Positions 1 to 7,511 of a DNA stretch of 15,649 nucleotides are shown one piece after another (positions within the stretch are counted from its first letter, which is position 1; every line of letters begins with the position of its first letter). A model generated the notes under the pieces. That model ran no database searches and was not told the DNA's origin. It saw only the letters and a program-made list of their open reading frames with translations. The stretch comes from Aquirhabdus sp. (GTDB lineage: Bacteria; Pseudomonadota; Gammaproteobacteria; Pseudomonadales; Moraxellaceae): NCBI GenBank assembly GCA_030151145.1, contig JASLEL010000306.1:1-15649 (forward strand). Reading direction: 5' to 3'. The position numbers were made by a program, and so were the translations under genes.

Positions 1-925
1 GCCGACGGGGGATTTGGGCAAATGGTCCTCGGCACCGTTCGTGCCTGAGATCCGCGATGGCGAGCTGTATGGTCGCGGCACTGCGGACATGAAGAGCGCA
101 CTGGCTGCCATGGTCGTCGCCTGTGAGCGCTTCGTCGCGGCACATCCTGACCATGACGGCTCGATTGCCTTCCTCATCACCAGCGACGAAGAAGGCCCAT
201 CGATCAACGGCACAGTTAAAGTCGTCGAGACGCTAGAAGCCCGCCAAGAGAAAATCACGTGGTGTCTGGTCGGCGAGCCCTCCTCAACCCGCGTCTTGGG
301 GGATGTGATCAAGAACGGCCGTCGCGGCTCGCTGAACGGCATCCTCACCGTGCGCGGCAAGCAGGGCCATGTCGCCTACCCGCATCTGGCGGACAATCCC
401 ATCCACCGCTCCGCCCCCGCGATCACCGACCTGTCGTCTGAGGTATGGGACCACGGCAATGAGTTTTTCCCGGCCACCAGCTTTCAGATTTCTAATATCC
501 AAGCGGGTACGGGTGCCAATAACGTCATCCCCGGCGATATCACCATTGTGTTTAATTTCCGCTTCTCAACCGAAGTCACAGCGGATGAGTTGAAGGCGCG
601 CACGCATGCGATCCTGGATCGCCATGGCCTCACTTATGACATCGCGTGGTCGCTGTCGGGTCAACCCTTCCTGACCGCGAAAGGCGAATTGGTGGCTGCG
701 GCGCAGGGTGCGATTCGTGAGGTGATGCAAATCGAGACCGAACTATCTACCAGTGGCGGCACCAGCGATGGGCGCTTTATCGCACCGACTGGAGCGCAGG
801 TAGTGGAGCTGGGGGTACTGAATGCGACGATTCATCAGATTGATGAGCGTGTAGAAGTCGCGTCGCTTGATCCGCTGACGGATATTTATGAGGGGATTCT
901 AAAGCGGCTGTTGGTGAAGGCTTAA
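1..925 (+). CDS. dapE: Succinyl-diaminopimelate desuccinylase, 5' end cut by window
   Basis: DapE hydrolyses N-succinyl-LL-2,6-diaminopimelate to succinate and LL-diaminopimelate in the cytosol, in lysine and peptidoglycan precursor synthesis. It is a di-zinc M20-family peptidase relative. The frame is open from the first complete codon (base 2), and reads PTGDLGKWSSAPF, which aligns with the PPGD..W..PPF stretch of E. coli DapE. About 307 of roughly 375 residues are therefore present and the true start lies upstream; the TTG at base 14 is not the start. The metal ligand Asp in GRGTADMK, the catalytic and ligand Glu pair in TSDEE, the Glu in GEPSS, the GGTSDGRF motif and the C-terminal His in NATIHQID are all visible. 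The upstream HTD metal motif is outside the window. The gene ends with TAA, and I see no clear terminator after it. Identification is by recalled family sequence. Confidence 0.95.
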   Translation, partial: PTGDLGKWSSAPFVPEIRDGELYGRGTADMKSALAAMVVACERFVAAHPDHDGSIAFLITSDEEGPSINGTVKVVETLEARQEKITWCLVGEPSSTRVLGDVIKNGRRGSLNGILTVRGKQGHVAYPHLADNPIHRSAPAITDLSSEVWDHGNEFFPATSFQISNIQAGTGANNVIPGDITIVFNFRFSTEVTADELKARTHAILDRHGLTYDIAWSLSGQPFLTAKGELVAAAQGAIREVMQIETELSTSGGTSDGRFIAPTGAQVVELGVLNATIHQIDERVEVASLDPLTDIYEGILKRLLVKA

Positions 926-998
926 AGCATCCAAGGGTTACAATCTGCCTTAGACCACATTCAATACTGTTGTCGTCCAAAATGGAAGTGAGCTGACA

Positions 999-1517
999 AT
1001 GATGACAAAATTGTATGTACCACAAAGCGTGTTGCTGGAATTGTTTCTGGTGACAAGGCAGATTGAGCTCTCTATTCACAGAGTTTTTAATGACTGGAAC
1101 GACTTTTTAGCATTCTTTAATACACGTGATCATGTTCACTATTCATTCCAAATGATTGAAAATCTGATTTCAATTTCAACTTACACAGAGACTCTAAGGA
1201 ATCATAATCGTTTTGTTACTTTTCTATCCGTACACATCTTGGGTAGAAGCTATCTGACTCGTCGTGAGCTTAGCGATTTTTGGTCTGGGCTAGTCTGGTT
1301 TCAAGATATTCTGACGCACTCTCAGCCATCTGATGAAATACGGATCGCACTTAGAATTAATTTTGGCAGATTGAATGACATACTTGTCAGCCGACTGTAT
1401 ATGACATCTAGAGCAAGACAGAAATATAATTATATTGAACACTTTAATCAGAATGATTACATCGATTTTAAGACGCATGAACAGTTGATGAATAAGTGGC
1501 GGGAAAGACTCTTCTGA
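999..1517 (+). CDS. Hypothetical protein, 172 residues
   Basis: I do not recognise this protein. It begins MMTKLYVPQSVLLELF and is rich in aromatic residues, Leu, Asn and Arg. It looks soluble and mostly helical, with no signal peptide, no membrane segment and no motif I can name. The reading frame is long for such AT-rich sequence, which supports a real gene, and codon use is clearly more AT-rich than in dapE, kdp or scp. Two consecutive ATG codons (999 and 1002) are possible starts. The Shine-Dalgarno match is weak (GGAAG at 984-988, GAG at 990-992). It lies 73 bases after dapE on the same strand, and faces the secreted-protein gene with 48 bases between their stop codons. Recent acquisition or an orphan gene is an inference from base composition only. 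Confidence 0.6.
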   Translation: MMTKLYVPQSVLLELFLVTRQIELSIHRVFNDWNDFLAFFNTRDHVHYSFQMIENLISISTYTETLRNHNRFVTFLSVHILGRSYLTRRELSDFWSGLVWFQDILTHSQPSDEIRIALRINFGRLNDILVSRLYMTSRARQKYNYIEHFNQNDYIDFKTHEQLMNKWRERLF

Positions 1518-1565
1518 CGGTTATAAGCTCAGATTTATCGGTACTAACAACGTGCCCAATCTTAT

Positions 1566-1889
1566 TCACTTCATATTCTGTATCACTGCATCCGATGTAT
1601 CGGATTCCTTTTTCATCGTATTGCTGATGCCTTGCTCTACCTTACTCCGCCGATCCATGTCCATTTGCATCTCTTGCTGCTGCTCTGTACTCATGTCTGT
1701 AGACTGATCTATAGATGAGGCGGGCTTCTGGGAGCTGACAGCGGATTTGGTCTGAGTCGTATGGATATTTGCAGGCTTGATGACTTTGGAGGAAGCTTGT
1801 TCGGTGGCATCTGGCAATGCCCAACTTGGCGACATGAAGCCAAGCACACAGACTGTCAGCGACATGATCCATAAATTACAATGTTTCAT
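1566..1889 (-). CDS. Small secreted protein of unknown function, 107 residues
   Basis: Translation begins MKHCNLWIMSLTVCVLGF and has a classical Sec signal peptide: a basic N-terminus, a hydrophobic core, and a probable cleavage after PSWA at about residue 24. The mature part, about 83 residues, is hydrophilic and rich in Ser, Gln, Lys and Met, with a STEQQQEMQMDMD stretch that may be helical. It has no cysteine. I chose the ATG at 1887-1889 because it has a strong Shine-Dalgarno AGGAGT at 1895-1900 with a 5-base gap and starts directly with the signal peptide. An in-frame start 21 codons upstream (1952) would bury the signal and overlap the leader hairpin. A good extended -10 promoter lies at 1978-1986. 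Export to the periplasm or outside is predicted; the function is unknown. Confidence 0.7.
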   Translation of the reverse strand: MKHCNLWIMSLTVCVLGFMSPSWALPDATEQASSKVIKPANIHTTQTKSAVSSQKPASSIDQSTDMSTEQQQEMQMDMDRRSKVEQGISNTMKKESDTSDAVIQNMK

Positions 1890-1900
1890 GTAACACTCCT

Positions 1901-1917
1901 GCTGATTGAGAATCAGC
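1901..1917 (-). promoter_or_regulatory. Perfect stem-loop directly upstream of the Shine-Dalgarno
   Basis: Bases 1901-1907 (gctgatt) and 1911-1917 (aatcagc) are exact reverse complements around a 3-base loop. In the mRNA of the secreted-protein gene this 7-bp hairpin ends immediately before the AGGAGT Shine-Dalgarno at 1895-1900. It is seen directly; a role in translation control, mRNA stability or as a protein-binding dyad is inference. Confidence 0.5.
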
Positions 1918-1958
1918 GTCTGTTGTGTTGTTATAGTTAGCTTTAAACGCATAGTACA

Positions 1959-1986
1959 GCATCAATATGATGCATATATTATACCA
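1959..1986 (-). promoter_or_regulatory. Extended -10 promoter with operator-like dyad, for the secreted-protein gene
   Basis: On the - strand TGGTATAAT (1978-1986) is a perfect extended -10 (TGnTATAAT). No good -35 is seen, as is usual for this class. The expected start of transcription is near 1971, giving a leader of about 82 bases. A perfect inverted repeat GCATCA-ata-TGATGC (1959-1973) covers the expected +1, a typical place for a repressor site. No regulator is known for it. Confidence 0.5.
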
Positions 1987-2042
1987 TGCTCATTAAACAC
2001 CCACGGTCACCCGTAGTACGGGGAACGACATCTTCTCAAGAC

Positions 2043-2465
2043 TCACTGACAATCTTGATCTGCCAGTTGAACGACCATTTTGTTTTTTATTTCAAAGCAT
2101 CCAAGACTAAAGTATCTACCTGCTTCAATACTATACATATATTTTTTATTTTCCTTCAGGATATGAGGTGATACCTCTTGTTCGAATCCTTTAGGGATGA
2201 CTCCATACACAATCTTTTTTAATTTATTATCTTCAAAAATATAGAATCCCGACTTATAGTTGATGTTCCATTGCTCCTCAACAAGTCCATTACTGGCAAC
2301 GGCTTTCGTATATACATCTACACCATAGACTCTGATATTGTCATTTGAAATGATCTCTATCGTTATTTGATCTCCATGCCCATAAATTTTTGACTCAAAA
2401 GGTTCGGTGCAAGAAGATAGTAATGGCATAACACACAGAATACTGCACAAACTCAACCTATTCAT
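2043..2465 (-). CDS. Putative small lipoprotein, 140 residues
   Basis: I do not recognise the family. The N-terminus MNRLSLCSILCVMPLLSSC is a type II signal peptide with lipobox L16-S17-S18-C19, so Cys19 should be lipidated. Residue +2 is Thr, which predicts outer-membrane sorting by the usual rule. The mature domain, about 121 residues, has alternating hydrophobic patterns that suggest beta strands (DQITIEIISNDNIRVYGVDV) and two further cysteines near the end (GCFEI and ADQDCQ) that could form a disulfide. The ATG has Shine-Dalgarno AGGAG at 2474-2478 with an 8-base gap. A possible -10 (TATACT on the - strand, 2499-2504) lies upstream with a poor -35. The gene is AT-rich like its two neighbours, and its stop is TGA. 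Confidence 0.72.
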   Translation of the reverse strand: MNRLSLCSILCVMPLLSSCTEPFESKIYGHGDQITIEIISNDNIRVYGVDVYTKAVASNGLVEEQWNINYKSGFYIFEDNKLKKIVYGVIPKGFEQEVSPHILKENKKYMYSIEAGRYFSLGCFEIKNKMVVQLADQDCQ

Positions 2466-2546
2466 CTCAACAACTCCTATCCCCTATCAGATGCAACAAG
2501 TATAGAGTGCGCTAATCCTTCTCACATTGTATCCCCCATCACCGCC

Positions 2547-3230
2547 TCACAGCACCAACCGATACCCCATCCCAATCTCCGTCAGCATATGCACGGGCTG
2601 CGTCGGATCAGCCTCCAGCTTCTGGCGTAGATTCGCCATATAGATACGTACATAGTGGCTATGCTCGCTATGACTCGGCCCCCAAACTTCTTTTAGCAAT
2701 TGCGCATGCGTCATGATGCGCCCCGCATGGCGGATCAGTACCGTCAGCAAGCGATACTCGATCGCCGTCAGATGCACATCCTCCCCTGCCCGTACCACCG
2801 TACGCCGCGCCAGATCCACCACCACATCACCAAAGGTCACGACCGACGACTGACCATTGCCTGTATCACGACGGCGTAAATGCGCCCGCACCCGCGCCAG
2901 CAACTCACCGACACTAAAGGGCTTGGTCAGATAATCATCCGCACCCGCATCCAGCGCCTCAATCTTGTCCGTCTCTTCGCTGCGCGCCGACAAGACAATC
3001 ACTGGAATATCCGACCATGTGCGCAACTCGCGGATCACCTCCAGCCCGCTGAAGTCCGGCAAGCCCAGATCGACGATCATCAGGTCCGGCTTACGCGTCG
3101 CTGCATCGATCAGGCCGCGCTGGCCCAGCTCCGCCTCGACCACCTGCCAGCCCTCATCCACCAGCGCTGTACGGACAAAGCGACGGATATGCGGCTCGTC
3201 TTCGATGATCAGAATATTCGGTGTTTCCAT
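2547..3230 (-). CDS. kdpE: KDP operon response regulator KdpE
   Basis: KdpE is the OmpR/PhoB-class regulator that, when phosphorylated by KdpD, activates kdpFABC. At 227 residues it matches E. coli KdpE (225). The receiver domain spans residues 5-118: acidic pair E10-D11, phospho-acceptor Asp54 in MIVDLGLPD, Ser81 and Lys103 in TKPF. The winged-helix DNA-binding domain covers about 130-227, ending in the typical MLTEIGMGYRLVL. I chose ATG 3228-3230 (METPNILIIEDEP). The in-frame ATG at 3296 would add 22 unrelated residues and lies inside a strong terminator hairpin. The chosen start has no good Shine-Dalgarno, and only a TTGACC (3256-3261) with no matching -10 lies upstream, so its promoter is not evident. 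Unusually, it is separated from kdpD by fdxA and fpr. Confidence 0.93.
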   Translation of the reverse strand: METPNILIIEDEPHIRRFVRTALVDEGWQVVEAELGQRGLIDAATRKPDLMIVDLGLPDFSGLEVIRELRTWSDIPVIVLSARSEETDKIEALDAGADDYLTKPFSVGELLARVRAHLRRRDTGNGQSSVVTFGDVVVDLARRTVVRAGEDVHLTAIEYRLLTVLIRHAGRIMTHAQLLKEVWGPSHSEHSHYVRIYMANLRQKLEADPTQPVHMLTEIGMGYRLVL

Positions 3231-3257
3231 GCGCGGTATCAGTCCAGAGAATCGGTC

Positions 3258-3307
3258 AAAAAAAGCTAAAAAGAAACCAGACGCGATGGTAGGCATCGGG
3301 TCTGGTT
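3258..3307 (-). terminator. Intrinsic terminator after fpr, upstream of kdpE
   Basis: On the - strand AACCAGAC (3300-3307) pairs fully with GTCTGGTT (3275-3282). Inside, CATCG/CGATG (3294-3298 with 3284-3288) adds five more pairs around a 5-base loop, with one G-G mismatch. The hairpin is followed by TCTTTTTAGCTTTTTTT. It begins about 30 bases after the fpr stop codon and ends about 28 bases before the kdpE start codon, so it should close the fpr transcript. Confidence 0.85.
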
Positions 3308-3337
3308 CGATTGTAGCGTGAGTATCAGGATAAGACC

Positions 3338-4111
3338 TTATTTTTCCACGAAGGCGCGTTCGATCACGTAGTCGCCCGGTGCGTGGCTGGTGCCTTCGAC
3401 AAAGCCCCGTTCTTCCAGAATCTCGACCAGATCCTTCAGCATGCTCGGGCTACCGCAAATCATGACGCGGTCAGTTTCGCGGTTCAGCTGTGGCAGACCG
3501 ATGTCTTCAAACAGCTTGCCTGTCTTGATCAGATCGGTCAGACGTCCTTGGGTGCCGAAGTCTTCGCGGGTCACCGTAGGGTAATAGATCAGTTGATCAC
3601 GTACCAGATCACCGAAGTGCTCGTTCTCAGGCAGGTCTTCGGTGATGTGCTCGAAGTAGCCCAACTCGCTCTTCCAGCGTACGCCATGGGTAAGGATGAT
3701 CTTGTCAAAGGCTTCGTAAAATTCAGGATCGCGCACCACGCTCATGAATGGCGCAAGTCCGGTACCGGTGGACAGGAGGTACAGGTTTTTGCCGGGTTTC
3801 AGATTGTCGATGATCAGCGAGCCGGTGGGCTTGCGGCTGACAAGCAACGTATCGCCGACTTTCAGATGTTGCAGACGCGAGGTCAGTGGGCCATCCTGCA
3901 CCTTGATACTGTAGAATTCGAGATGATCCTCATAGTGGGCACTCACCACCGAGTAGGCACGCATCAGCGGCTTGCCATTGACCTCAAGGCCGATCATGAC
4001 GAACTGACCGGTCTTAAAGCGCAGACCCGGATCACGCGTGGTGGTAAAACTGAACAGGGTGTCGTTCCAGTGATGAACACTCAACACCGTCTCATGTGCC
4101 ATATTGGACAT
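3338..4111 (-). CDS. fpr: Ferredoxin/flavodoxin--NADP+ reductase
   Basis: FPR is a cytosolic FAD enzyme that moves electrons between NADPH and ferredoxin or flavodoxin, for example in oxidative-stress repair and iron-sulfur enzyme supply. The 257 residues match the Pseudomonas/Azotobacter subclass closely: start MSNM..E.VLSVHHWNDTLF, FAD-binding RAYSVVS, the GTGLAPFMSV motif of the NADP domain, the YYPTVTRE segment, the MICGSPSML motif, and the C-terminal ERAFVEK typical of this subclass. The start agrees with the family. A modest Shine-Dalgarno (AGAG) lies about 8 bases upstream. Its neighbour upstream is fdxA, whose product is a known redox partner of FPR in Azotobacter. A candidate extended -10 promoter in the 208-base gap and the terminator downstream suggest it can be transcribed separately. 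Confidence 0.96.
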   Translation of the reverse strand: MSNMAHETVLSVHHWNDTLFSFTTTRDPGLRFKTGQFVMIGLEVNGKPLMRAYSVVSAHYEDHLEFYSIKVQDGPLTSRLQHLKVGDTLLVSRKPTGSLIIDNLKPGKNLYLLSTGTGLAPFMSVVRDPEFYEAFDKIILTHGVRWKSELGYFEHITEDLPENEHFGDLVRDQLIYYPTVTREDFGTQGRLTDLIKTGKLFEDIGLPQLNRETDRVMICGSPSMLKDLVEILEERGFVEGTSHAPGDYVIERAFVEK

Positions 4112-4319
4112 AGCTAAACTCTCTTACTTAAACTTAAAAACGCTAATCTACTATCTAAACTGTCTTAAAACCGGTGACGCAAACGCTGCGCGACATGCAT
4201 TCACGATCAGCGCATCTGCGACCACGAAAAACGCGATTATATCACGCGGGAGCATCTACTTTTTAAGCGCGTAGAATAACTGTTTAGACATTCATTCACC
4301 ACCCAATTTCTACACAAGC
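4112..4319 (-). promoter_or_regulatory. fdxA-fpr gap with extended -10 promoter for fpr
   Basis: The - strand reads TGATATAAT at 4236-4244, a perfect extended -10 (TGnTATAAT). The -35 region is poor. Transcription would start near 4228, giving a leader of about 117 bases before fpr. I see no intrinsic terminator after fdxA in this gap, so fdxA readthrough into fpr is also possible. No SoxR or FinR site could be identified by eye. Confidence 0.5.
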
Positions 4320-4649
4320 TTAGCGAATCAATTCAGAACGTTTGCCCTTGACGCCCTGCCATGCGGCATGATCAGGCAATGCCTCTTTCTTCTTCGTGAG
4401 CCGCGTCCACCCTTCTGTATCGGCCAACTCGGCATTCAGCGCGATAAACTCACGCTGATCGGCAGGCACCTCATCCTCGGCACGGATCGCATCCACCGGA
4501 CATTCCGGCTCGCACAAGGCGCAATCGATACACTCATCAGGGTTAATGACAAGGAAATTCGGTCCTTCATAAAAACAGTCCACCGGACAGACCTCAACAC
4601 AGTCGGTATGCTTACAGCGGATACACTCTTCTAAAACGACAAACGTCAT
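4320..4649 (-). CDS. fdxA: 7Fe ferredoxin FdxA (ferredoxin I type)
   Basis: This is a small cytosolic electron carrier with one [3Fe-4S] and one [4Fe-4S] cluster. The 109 residues (Azotobacter FdI has about 106 plus Met) align almost end to end: TDCVEVCPVDCFYEGPNFLV, then DECIDCALCEPECPVDAI. By family comparison Cys9, Cys17 and Cys50 bind the 3Fe cluster and Cys21, Cys40, Cys43 and Cys46 bind the 4Fe cluster. Extra Cys12 and Cys25 are present; the residue equivalent to Cys25 is also found in FdI. The typical C-terminal tail (KKKEALPDHAAWQGVKGK) is present. A short Shine-Dalgarno (TAGG or GAGG) precedes the ATG. It starts 69 bases after the kdpD stop with its own promoter there. It is likely the partner of FPR encoded next. 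Confidence 0.97.
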   Translation of the reverse strand: MTFVVLEECIRCKHTDCVEVCPVDCFYEGPNFLVINPDECIDCALCEPECPVDAIRAEDEVPADQREFIALNAELADTEGWTRLTKKKEALPDHAAWQGVKGKRSELIR

Positions 4650-4688
4650 GATGCAGCCTACCTCAGTCAGATGTATAGGTTTGACTGC

Positions 4689-4717
4689 ATATTAAGTTCA
4701 ATTATTGAATTAATCAA
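4689..4717 (-). promoter_or_regulatory. Sigma70-like promoter for fdxA
   Basis: On the - strand TTGATT (4712-4717) and TAATAT (4689-4694) are separated by exactly 17 bases. The -35 begins only two bases after the kdpD stop codon. The leader to fdxA would be about 33 bases. An inverted repeat GAATT-N4-AATTC (4707-4720) covers the -35 and could be an operator. Confidence 0.55.
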
Positions 4718-4718
4718 T

Positions 4719-7493
4719 TCACGCGTCGTGAACGGGCGGTTCATCATCCTCCACCGCAGGCAAAAGTGGCTCTCGATCCTGCTCCCAGCGCAAGACAAAG
4801 CGTGCGCCGTGCGGCTCATTGCGCTCGGCAACGATAGTGCCGCCATGCGCCTGTATCATCTCGCGGCAGAGGCTTAAGCCCAAACCAATCCCCATTTTGG
4901 CCGACTCGGTCTGCCCACGGGTAAAGCGCTCAAATACGCGCTCCTCCATACCGAGCGGCAGCCCTTCGCCGTCATCGCTTACCGTCAGTTCCAGAGTCTG
5001 CTGCGAGGGGACTTTAGCCGCCCCCGCCACGACCCGTGCGCCGATTTCGATATGGCTGCCCTGTGAGGTATAGCGCACCGCATTCTCAAGCAAATTGGTC
5101 AGGATACGCGCCATCAGGAGTTCATCGACATAGACCAGCGGCAACTGCGGTGCCAGCCGCACTTGAACATGATGATGCGCCAGCCGATGGCGCATGCTGT
5201 GCAGTACACTACCGACGATCTCCTCCAGCGGCAGCCACTGCCGGTTGATCACCAGACCGCCCGACTGCAGCTTGGCCATGTCCAAGAGATTAATCACCAG
5301 TGTATGGATCGACTCCGCCTGATCCTCAATCGACTCTGCCAGCTCCTGATATTGTACCGAGGTCAGGGCAGGCTGATTAAGACTGTGCGCCAGCCCTGCC
5401 AACGCTGTGACCGGCGTACGCAGGTCATGCGACAGTGCCGACAGCAAGGTGCCGCGCATGCGTTCGCCTTCGATGCGTACCAGCGCCTCCTGCGCAATCT
5501 CAACGAAGTGCACCCGCTCCAGCGCCAGTGCGATCTGCGCAGCAAAGGTATCCAGCATACGCTGCTGCTCAGGCTGAAAGAGAAAAGCCACATCACTGGG
5601 CAAGAGCGCCAGCACACCACGTGTGCGCATCGGAGCTTTCAAGGGTCGATATAGCAATGGACTCGCTGGTAAGGTATTGGTATTGATCCCCGCTTCAGTC
5701 TCGCGATCATAGACCCATTGCGCCGTACCAATGTCCAGCGCCTGCCGCAGTTCGGGCGAGAGCACGAGCGGCTGATCCTGCATATCACTGCCGACCGCCA
5801 GCCGGTCCTCACGATCCGGCAGGAGCAACGCCACCTGACATTGAAACACCTGCCCCACCTGCTCAACCGTGATCTGCCCAATCTGACCGACGGTCAAAGC
5901 ACCGGATAAGGTCTGACTAAAGCGCGTCTGACGATTGGCCCGCTGCTCACGCGAGGCGGCAATGCGTGCCTGAAAGCGTAAGCTCGCCGAGAGATTGGCG
6001 ATCACCATCGCCACCACAAACATGACGAGGAAGGTCAGCACATACTGCGTATCGGCAATCGAAAACGAAAGCTTGGGCGGTACAAAAAAGAAATCAAAGC
6101 ACAGCACCCCCAAAATCGAGGCAAAAATGCCCTCGCCGCGCCCAAAGCGCACCGACACCAGCACCACGACGAGCAGGTACAGCATGACCACATTGGACAG
6201 GTCAAACAACGTCGTCAGCCCCGTCAAGAGCACCGTAACCACGGCACAGCCGATCACAGCCCACAGATAGCCTTTGGAGTAGACATTCAGGTGCCGCAGC
6301 CACGTCTCCTGCTCAGGCTCATCGCGGCTGACAATGCGCGCCGTCTCCCGCTCCTCCTCGCCGACCAAGACCAGATCGATGTCGGCAGAAGCTTGCGACA
6401 GTGCAGCCACCAGCGAAGTACGGAAGCCCAAGCCATGCCACCACGGCTTACGTGTCGGGCGGCCAATGATGATCCGTGAGACATTGTGACGCTTGGCATA
6501 GGTGATGATCTGATCGGTCAGATCCGTGCCCGACAGCGTCTCCGTCACCGCACCTAAACTCTGCGCCAGCCTGAGCCGCTGCAGCACAGCAAAGCGCGCC
6601 TGCTCAGACAGCCGCTGCAAGGCTGGCGTCTCAACATAGAGCACATGCCATTCGCTCTTCAGCACAGCCGCCATGCGTGCAGCACGGCGTATCAGTTGCT
6701 CGGCATGGGCACCCGCGCCGATACAGACCAATATGCGGTCATTGGTCTGCCAGACCGGATTGATCGACTCATGGATGCGATAGTCGCGCATCTGAGCATC
6801 GACACGATCTGCGGTACGACGCAAAGCCAACTCACGCAGAGCAATCAGATTGCCCTTACGGAAAAAATTCTTGGCGGCACGCTGGGCCTGCTCAGGCAGA
6901 TAGACTTTACCTTCCTGTAGACGTTGCAGGAGCTCATCTGGGGGCAGATCGACGATCACCACATCGTCGGCCGCATCAAAGAACGAATCCGGCAGCGTCT
7001 CGCGCACGCGGATGCCCGTCACCTGCCCGACCACATCATTCAGGCTGTCGAGATGCTGGACATTCAGCGTGGTATAGACATCGATACCGGACGCCAGTAA
7101 TTCCTCGACATCCTGCCAGCGCTTGGGATGGCGCGAGCCTACGACATTGCTATGGGCCAGCTCATCGACGAGAATCAACTGTGGATGCCGCTCGATCGCA
7201 CCATCCAGATCAAACTCGGCCAGATGCTGACCGCGATATTCCATTTTTTTGAGAGGGAGAATCGGCAATCCGTCGAGCAGCGCTGCGGTCTCCTTGCGAC
7301 CATGCGTCTCGATCACACCCACCAGAATATCCACACCATCGTCAAGCTGCCTACGCGCAGCATTCAGCATCGCGAAGGTCTTGCCGACACCCGCCGAACT
7401 GCCAAAGAAGATTTTCAGGCGACCTCGCTGCGCACGCGCTTCCGTGACTTTTAGACGGTCCAACAGGTCATCAGGATTGGGACGTTCGATCAT
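4719..7493 (-). CDS. kdpD: Potassium sensor histidine kinase KdpD
   Basis: KdpD is an inner-membrane kinase that senses K+ limitation or turgor and phosphorylates KdpE. At 924 residues it is full length (E. coli 894). Order seen: N-terminal KdpD domain with Walker A GSSAGVGKT (31-39), Walker-B-like LILVDELAHSN (106-116) and RHPKRWQD (121-128); a universal-stress-protein-like domain about 252-378; membrane segments in about 408-500 (four are expected in the family); a GAF-like region about 525-660; H-box SALSHDLRTP with His689; N-box LLENAVRY (Asn804); G1 DDGEG (840-844); G2 GIGLGLSL (868-875). All kinase motifs are intact. The start MIERPNPDDLL has a weak Shine-Dalgarno (GGA) and a promoter candidate just upstream. 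It is separated from kdpC by 294 bases, and kdpE does not follow it directly. Confidence 0.97.
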   Translation of the reverse strand: MIERPNPDDLLDRLKVTEARAQRGRLKIFFGSSAGVGKTFAMLNAARRQLDDGVDILVGVIETHGRKETAALLDGLPILPLKKMEYRGQHLAEFDLDGAIERHPQLILVDELAHSNVVGSRHPKRWQDVEELLASGIDVYTTLNVQHLDSLNDVVGQVTGIRVRETLPDSFFDAADDVVIVDLPPDELLQRLQEGKVYLPEQAQRAAKNFFRKGNLIALRELALRRTADRVDAQMRDYRIHESINPVWQTNDRILVCIGAGAHAEQLIRRAARMAAVLKSEWHVLYVETPALQRLSEQARFAVLQRLRLAQSLGAVTETLSGTDLTDQIITYAKRHNVSRIIIGRPTRKPWWHGLGFRTSLVAALSQASADIDLVLVGEEERETARIVSRDEPEQETWLRHLNVYSKGYLWAVIGCAVVTVLLTGLTTLFDLSNVVMLYLLVVVLVSVRFGRGEGIFASILGVLCFDFFFVPPKLSFSIADTQYVLTFLVMFVVAMVIANLSASLRFQARIAASREQRANRQTRFSQTLSGALTVGQIGQITVEQVGQVFQCQVALLLPDREDRLAVGSDMQDQPLVLSPELRQALDIGTAQWVYDRETEAGINTNTLPASPLLYRPLKAPMRTRGVLALLPSDVAFLFQPEQQRMLDTFAAQIALALERVHFVEIAQEALVRIEGERMRGTLLSALSHDLRTPVTALAGLAHSLNQPALTSVQYQELAESIEDQAESIHTLVINLLDMAKLQSGGLVINRQWLPLEEIVGSVLHSMRHRLAHHHVQVRLAPQLPLVYVDELLMARILTNLLENAVRYTSQGSHIEIGARVVAGAAKVPSQQTLELTVSDDGEGLPLGMEERVFERFTRGQTESAKMGIGLGLSLCREMIQAHGGTIVAERNEPHGARFVLRWEQDREPLLPAVEDDEPPVHDA

Positions 7494-7511
7494 GGCGTTC
7501 CATCAGGCAAT

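Noticed and set aside
777..1079. 100-codon - strand frame over the end of dapE
   Set aside because: It overlaps the certain dapE 3' end and the start of the next gene, with no recognisable domain or start signal.
3231..3296. Upstream ATG giving KdpE 22 extra residues
   Set aside because: The extra stretch lies within the terminator hairpin and U-tract after fpr and has no counterpart in KdpE proteins.
3383..4117. 244-codon open frame on the + strand opposite fpr
   Set aside because: It mirrors the fpr frame, has no recognisable domain, and fpr is a certain gene. Open antisense frames are common opposite GC-rich genes.
4705..4717. FNR-like box TTGAATTAATCAA near fdxA
   Set aside because: The half-site spacing is one base short of the TTGAT-N4-ATCAA consensus and the sequence is simply AT-rich.
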